Shown here: positions 6,297 to 9,390 of the stretch, piece by piece | Layout of the letters: each line of letters opens with the position of its first letter | Numbering within the stretch: the stretch's first letter is position 1 | Source: Acholeplasmataceae bacterium | GTDB taxonomy: Bacteria; Bacillota_I; Bacilli_A; Acholeplasmatales; Acholeplasmataceae | Length of the DNA stretch: 9,390 bases | NCBI GenBank assembly: GCA_023230825.1 | Contig: JALNWO010000059.1 | Coordinates: 1-9,390, forward strand | Direction of reading: 5' to 3' | Program-made: the position numbers and the translations under genes | Notes under the pieces: generated by a model | Database searches by the model: none | Told to the model about the DNA's origin: nothing | Seen by the model: only the letters and a program-made list of their open reading frames with translations

Positions 6297-7508
6297 GTGA
6301 AAAGAAGAAAAATTGCCCTTTTGATTGTAATTCCTTTTTTTATCGGCGTTCTTTCGGTAATTTTTATCTATACAGGGCTCTGGCAAAACTTTAAAGAAAG
6401 TTTAAAAACAGTCCCTTGGTGGCTGTGGATTTTATATTTACCAATTAGTTTTTATGTGACCTTAACGCTTCACGAGTTGGGGCATTTTTTAGCATTTAAA
6501 TTCCAAGGAGTTAAATTAAGAGCCCTCTATTTAACAATTTTCACGTTTTATAAAACAGAAAAACAGTGGCATTTTAAAGTCTATCCCAAACTATGGGTTT
6601 TATTAGGAGGATTGGTTGTCCCTGATTTAGATTTAATTGAAAATGAAAATGACTATCAACGGACTCAAAAAGCGTTTGAAATTTCTTTAATGACGGGGCC
6701 AGTTGTAACGATTGTTTTTATGGGTATGACTGTACTCACTTTCTTATTCAGTTTCTTTTTCTCAACCCAAATTTATTGGCTTGGACATTTAACAGCTTTC
6801 ACCCTTTACACGACGCTTTTAAGTGCTCTCTATATCTTTACTTTCCGCTTAGCTGCTCAAGGTTTTTTTGGTGATTTTGTCGCTTATCGAAAAATGAAAA
6901 CCGAGCCTATCTTTACTTTTATTCAGTTGGCTCAATATTTAATGTTTCGTGTTGACCAAAAACAAACAACAACAGCTTTTATGTTTCGCAAAGCTGTAGC
7001 GTTAATTTTACAAACACAACCCCGAACCGATCTGTTTTATGAAGCGTTAATGATGCATTACTTAGAGGGAGTTGTTTATGAAGGAGAAGATGTTGATACC
7101 AATGTGCATCAAATTATTTTAAGAGCGCCATTAACATCTCATTTATATTCAGAAAATGGATTAACTTATGCATACGATGTTGTGATTTATTTATATCATC
7201 AAGGTGAAGTTGAAAAAGCCTATCAATTACTAGAAATGATTGAGAAACAACAAAGTCGCAGACTTGATGAAAAATTGCGTCGTTATTTAAATAAAAAGAC
7301 TAAACATGTCATTAACCATACGTACGATGAAGCTTTTTTAAATAATGAAGCCAATTACCCAAAAGACCAAACATGGATATTTAAACCGTTTTTAGATATG
7401 ACACCACATATTAAAAAACTTCACCAACCACTGCCTTTTCGAGTATATGCGACAGAAATAAAGTGGCCCGACGATGATGGAGAGAATGATACAACAAGGG
7501 AAGAATAA
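6297..7508 (+). CDS. M50-like membrane metalloprotease with a long cytoplasmic C-terminal domain
   Basis: This 403-residue protein starts at GTG 6297, six bases after AAGGAG (6285-6290). The ATG at 6295 is in another frame and is followed at once by TGA; an in-frame TTG at 6282 overlaps the ribosome site. Membrane segments are about 6-26, 42-58, 132-155 and 163-183. The motif HELGH (59-63) at the end of the second segment is the zinc-binding HExxH of M50/site-2-type proteases. GGLVVPDLD (104-112) and TGPVVTIVF (133-141) look like the conserved glycine-rich segments of the family. No NPDG is present; D193 in QGFFGDF is a candidate third zinc ligand. Residues about 205-403 form a hydrophilic, helical, TPR-like tail with an acidic end. 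It would act by intramembrane cleavage; the substrate is unknown. It sits alone between two opposing tRNA genes. The protease call is fairly firm, the activity is inferred. Confidence 0.82.
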   Translation: MKRRKIALLIVIPFFIGVLSVIFIYTGLWQNFKESLKTVPWWLWILYLPISFYVTLTLHELGHFLAFKFQGVKLRALYLTIFTFYKTEKQWHFKVYPKLWVLLGGLVVPDLDLIENENDYQRTQKAFEISLMTGPVVTIVFMGMTVLTFLFSFFFSTQIYWLGHLTAFTLYTTLLSALYIFTFRLAAQGFFGDFVAYRKMKTEPIFTFIQLAQYLMFRVDQKQTTTAFMFRKAVALILQTQPRTDLFYEALMMHYLEGVVYEGEDVDTNVHQIILRAPLTSHLYSENGLTYAYDVVIYLYHQGEVEKAYQLLEMIEKQQSRRLDEKLRRYLNKKTKHVINHTYDEAFLNNEANYPKDQTWIFKPFLDMTPHIKKLHQPLPFRVYATEIKWPDDDGENDTTREE

Positions 7509-7631
7509 GAGTTTTCAAATTCTTTTTATCAGAAAAACGCCGTATCGTTAATGCTCAATTGGGTTCTATGTTTGGAGTTTGTCTTCCTCGATTCTTTAAT
7601 CTAAAAAAATTTATATGTATGTATTAAAAAT
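7509..7631 (+). other. Gene-free segment after the M50 gene
   Basis: This 123-base stretch lies between the M50 stop and the tRNA-Thr terminator, the first part of a 351-base region without a protein gene (7509-7859). I find no credible gene, tRNA or strong hairpin here. Short frames of 17 to 45 codons exist on the plus strand but have no usable ribosome site. The remaining part of the gap is filled by tRNA-Thr, its terminator and promoter, and the promoter of the nuclease gene. Confidence 0.5.
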
Positions 7632-7658
7632 AAAAATCGGTTAATATTAACCGATTTT
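7632..7658 (-). terminator. Terminator of tRNA-Thr, a perfect 26-base palindrome
   Basis: AAAATCGGTTAAT (7633-7645) and ATTAACCGATTTT (7646-7658) are exact inverted copies. On the minus strand the stem is followed by TTTTTATTTTT, a good termination tract, about 10 bases after the tRNA-Thr CCA. On the plus strand it is followed by TTTTATTG, so it may also stop transcripts from the M50 gene: a shared, bidirectional terminator for converging genes. Confidence 0.82.
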
Positions 7659-7667
7659 ATTGCTTAA

Positions 7668-7741
7668 TGGTGCCCCCAATGAGAATCGAACTTATATTTC
7701 AGCATTACCATTGCTGCGTTTTACCATTAAACTATGGGGGC
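7668..7741 (-). tRNA. tRNA-Thr (anticodon GGT), with unusual bases
   Basis: The minus strand gives a 74-base cloverleaf. The acceptor GCCCCCA with TGGGGGC has 7 perfect pairs, discriminator A and an encoded CCA. The D arm is GTTT-AATGGTA-AAAC, the anticodon arm CAGCA-ATGGTAA-TGCTG, and the T arm ATAAG-TTCGATT-CTCAT. T33 and A37 are in place, so the anticodon is GGT and reads ACC and ACU. G1-C72 and C2-G71 fit threonine identity. Two oddities: the third T-stem pair is A.C, and position 32 is A where a pyrimidine is normal. The intact promoter, terminator and encoded CCA suggest it is expressed. Confidence 0.93.
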
Positions 7742-7760
7742 ATCTTGGACACGCAAATAA

Positions 7761-7789
7761 ATTATAAAGGAATGGTATGAAAAAGTCAA
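7761..7789 (-). promoter_or_regulatory. Promoter of tRNA-Thr (minus strand)
   Basis: On the minus strand, TTGACT (7789-7784) is followed after exactly 17 bases by a perfect TATAAT (7766-7761). Transcription would start about 10 to 15 bases before the mature 5' end at 7741. The layout copies the tRNA-Gly promoter and diverges from the nuclease promoter at 7829. Confidence 0.85.
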
Positions 7790-7828
7790 ATAAAGTTTGT
7801 CTGAAAGGAAACGAAATTGCTTTAATCA

Positions 7829-7837
7829 TGATATACT
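7829..7837 (+). promoter_or_regulatory. Extended -10 promoter of the nuclease-acyltransferase pair
   Basis: TGATATACT is one base from the TGATATAAT elements before ntdP and the membrane protein gene. No good -35 is seen. It lies 22 bases before the ATG at 7860. The ribosome site is an atypical GGGGG (7847-7851) rather than AGGAGG, which may mean modest translation. Confidence 0.55.
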
Positions 7838-7859
7838 AAATTTAACGGGGGTTTGAAAC

Positions 7860-9053
7860 ATGAAAAAAATATATGTCTTATTACTCTTTTTCTTTTTATC
7901 TTTTGGTCTTATAGGATGTCAGATGGATTTAATGGAAGAAACACCAGTCATTATTATTGAGGCAGAAACCATTACCCAAACGACGATTACTTTTACAATT
8001 GAAATTGAAAATGATCGCGGCAAACTCGTGAAGATTTATTTAAGAGAAAGCGATAAAACAATCCGAGAAACTTTCGATTTAGAGACACGTTCATTTACCA
8101 ACCTTCAAGAAGATACCGAATATGCTATTGTTGTCGAATATGAATTTAATACCTTTTTCGGCATTGTTAAAGATACAATAACGGAAAGCTTGATTTTCTC
8201 AACACTCGCTAATATTAATCCAAGCTTTAGCTATCGTCAAAATGAACAAGGCTATTATTATTACACCCACGTTGATGAAACGAACTATTATTTTACCGCA
8301 AACGATTTAATTGGCGAAGATTTAATTGTTGCGCTTCGGACGATTTTACATGACGATTTTCAACCAGTTCGTTATGAAGATGCAAAAACAATTTTAGCTG
8401 ATGCAGACGTTTCTTTAACGAATGAGACAAAAGTTTATAACGTCTATGATAGTGCGTTAGTCACCCGGGAATGGGATTCTGTTTCATGGCACCGAGAACA
8501 TGTGTGGCCAAATTCACGTTTAGGTGTCCCTCGAGTAACTGCAAGCAAACGGAACATTGCCTCAGATCTTCATAACTTAAGAACAATTACACAACGAGTA
8601 AACAGTAGTCGTTCCAACCGCTTTTTTACTGAAGGTTCAGGATCTTATTATATTGCTGATAACGGTGGTTGGTACCCAGGAGATGACCATCGTGGTGATA
8701 TGGCACGCATTATTTTATATATGGTAGTTATGTATGAAGAGTTGACTTTAATCGATGATGTAACATTACTAAACGTTGATAACTTCAATTATCAACTTGA
8801 AGGCGCAGTTATGGGTCAATTATCGGTGTTATTAAAGTGGCATCGAGAAGATCCTGTTGATGATTTTGAAATGCAGCGCAATCAAGTTATCTATGAAACT
8901 CAAGGCAACCGCAACCCCTTCATCGATAAACCAGAATATGTACATCTCATTTGGGATGATATGTCGATTCAAAGTTTATTGGAACTAACAATTATTTTAC
9001 CTGAAGCAACTGCTTTATTTACCAAAATGATTTACGAACAACAGTTAGTATAG
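7860..9053 (+). CDS. Secreted endonuclease I lipoprotein (EndA/NucM family)
   Basis: This 397-residue protein has a lipoprotein signal peptide with lipobox LIGC (Cys20). Residues about 28-115 form a beta-rich domain ending in a TEYAIVVEYEF...TEYTITES-like pattern reminiscent of fibronectin type III. Residues about 122-366 are a complete endonuclease I domain. It contains HREHVWPNSRLG (211-222, with E213 and H214 as metal ligand and catalytic histidine by analogy with Vvn/EndA), ASDLHNLRTITQRVNSSRSN (234-253, N248 a likely metal ligand), WYPGDDHRGDMAR (271-283) and RNQVIYETQGNRNPFIDKPE (340-359). About 30 residues follow the domain. The family cleaves DNA and often RNA without sequence specificity. 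Anchored outside the cell it would degrade environmental nucleic acid, useful for nucleotide scavenging; that role is inference. The next gene's Shine-Dalgarno overlaps this stop codon. Confidence 0.92.
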   Translation: MKKIYVLLLFFFLSFGLIGCQMDLMEETPVIIIEAETITQTTITFTIEIENDRGKLVKIYLRESDKTIRETFDLETRSFTNLQEDTEYAIVVEYEFNTFFGIVKDTITESLIFSTLANINPSFSYRQNEQGYYYYTHVDETNYYFTANDLIGEDLIVALRTILHDDFQPVRYEDAKTILADADVSLTNETKVYNVYDSALVTREWDSVSWHREHVWPNSRLGVPRVTASKRNIASDLHNLRTITQRVNSSRSNRFFTEGSGSYYIADNGGWYPGDDHRGDMARIILYMVVMYEELTLIDDVTLLNVDNFNYQLEGAVMGQLSVLLKWHREDPVDDFEMQRNQVIYETQGNRNPFIDKPEYVHLIWDDMSIQSLLELTIILPEATALFTKMIYEQQLV

Positions 9054-9061
9054 GAGAAATT

Positions 9062-9390
9062 ATGAAAACCATTCGTACTGTCACAAAACATAATTTATTC
9101 ATTCGTTTTATTAAAAGGATCATTCGTACCTTTAGAAAAAAACCAGAAATAACTCAACAAATTGAAACATTACCTGAAAAAGCAATTTATATTGCTAATC
9201 ATCGTGGAGCTGCAGGCCCATTAACATTGATTGTTTATTTCCCGAAAATTCTCGTGCCGTGGGGGGCACATCCAATGACTGAAGGTTATCTTTCAAGATG
9301 GAACTATTTATACCACCTTTTTTATCGTCAAAAATTAAAATACGGTAAATTCCGTTCCCTTTTTCTCGCAACCACCTTTGGCTTAATATC
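9062..9390 (+). CDS. Probable PlsC-like acyltransferase, N-terminal part (runs off the window)
   Basis: The first 109 residues are present; the frame stays open at the edge. AGGAG (9052-9056) lies five bases before the ATG and overlaps the TAG of the nuclease gene, so the two are very likely co-transcribed and perhaps coupled. The N-terminus is basic (FIRFIKRIIRTFRKK). AIYIANHRGAAGPL (41-54) resembles motif I (NHxxxxD) of glycerolipid acyltransferases, with H47 as the catalytic histidine. The aspartate is replaced by G52 in this alignment. The following PWGAHPMTEGYLSRWNYLYH recalls a clostridial-type subgroup annotated as 1-acyl-glycerol-3-phosphate acyltransferase. The G-R motif II and the rest lie outside the window, so the call is provisional. 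If correct, it acylates a lysophospholipid at the inner membrane face. Confidence 0.55.
   Translation, partial: MKTIRTVTKHNLFIRFIKRIIRTFRKKPEITQQIETLPEKAIYIANHRGAAGPLTLIVYFPKILVPWGAHPMTEGYLSRWNYLYHLFYRQKLKYGKFRSLFLATTFGLI

Noticed and set aside
6146..6394. Open frame beginning MERARGIEPPSHAWQA
   Set aside because: It runs across the tRNA-Gly gene on the other strand and into the M50 start in another frame. This translation is a well-known artefact of tRNA genes, and it has no ribosome site.
7486..7551. 21-codon ATG frame overlapping the end of the M50 gene (MIQQGKNKSFQ...)
   Set aside because: The only possible ribosome site is three bases from the ATG, too close, and nothing supports translation.
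1..9390. CRISPR array, insertion sequence, prophage or defence island
   Set aside because: No regularly spaced repeats, transposase, integrase, terminal inverted repeats or known defence proteins were found on either strand.

Overview
The window looks like chromosomal DNA from a low-GC relative of the Firmicutes. The genes are rich in AT-ending codons, promoters follow the sigma-A pattern, Shine-Dalgarno sequences are AAGGAG or GAGGTG, and the protein families (a Firmicutes-type ntdP, a ScaR/MntR-type regulator, a lipoprotein endonuclease I) are typical of Bacilli and of the free-living mollicutes. UGA is a stop codon here: the membrane-protein gene at 5295-6020 ends in TGA inside its own terminator hairpin, and tryptophan is written TGG throughout. 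This argues against Mycoplasma/Spiroplasma. An Acholeplasma- or Izemoplasma-like organism is my best guess, but the sequence alone does not settle it.

Layout. Positions 1-159 hold the 3' end of an unrecognised gene, followed by a long hairpin terminator. Next comes a WG-repeat lipoprotein gene (388-2004) with a near-consensus promoter and Shine-Dalgarno. It carries one in-frame TGA exactly where the lipobox cysteine should be. Positions 2196-2861 encode a protein resembling Firmicutes SEC-C-type proteins but without the SEC-C motif. Positions 2939-3586 encode a metal-dependent DtxR/MntR-family regulator with all ScaR-type ligands. A two-gene unit follows: ntdP (nucleoside tri-/diphosphatase, DUF402) and an ArAE_1/DUF939 aromatic-acid-exporter-like membrane protein, one base apart. 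Then comes a polytopic membrane protein of unknown function (5295-6020).

The right part has two single tRNA genes on the minus strand, tRNA-Gly(GCC) and tRNA-Thr(GGT). Each has a textbook TTGACN-17-TATNAT promoter and its own terminator. They flank a plus-strand gene for an M50-like HExxH membrane protease (6297-7508). The window ends with a secreted endonuclease I lipoprotein (7860-9053), translationally close to the start of a probable PlsC-like acyltransferase (9062 to beyond the edge).

Function. This is mostly housekeeping and surface biology: metal sensing, nucleotide hydrolysis, nucleic acid scavenging at the cell surface, membrane proteolysis and lipid acylation. I see no mobile element, CRISPR array or defence island. 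The most noteworthy signals are the TGA in the lipobox, a recurrent TGN-extended -10 upstream of protein genes contrasted with -35/-10 promoters at the tRNAs, likely antisense transcription across tRNA-Gly, and an odd tRNA-Thr with a mismatched T-stem and a purine at position 32.
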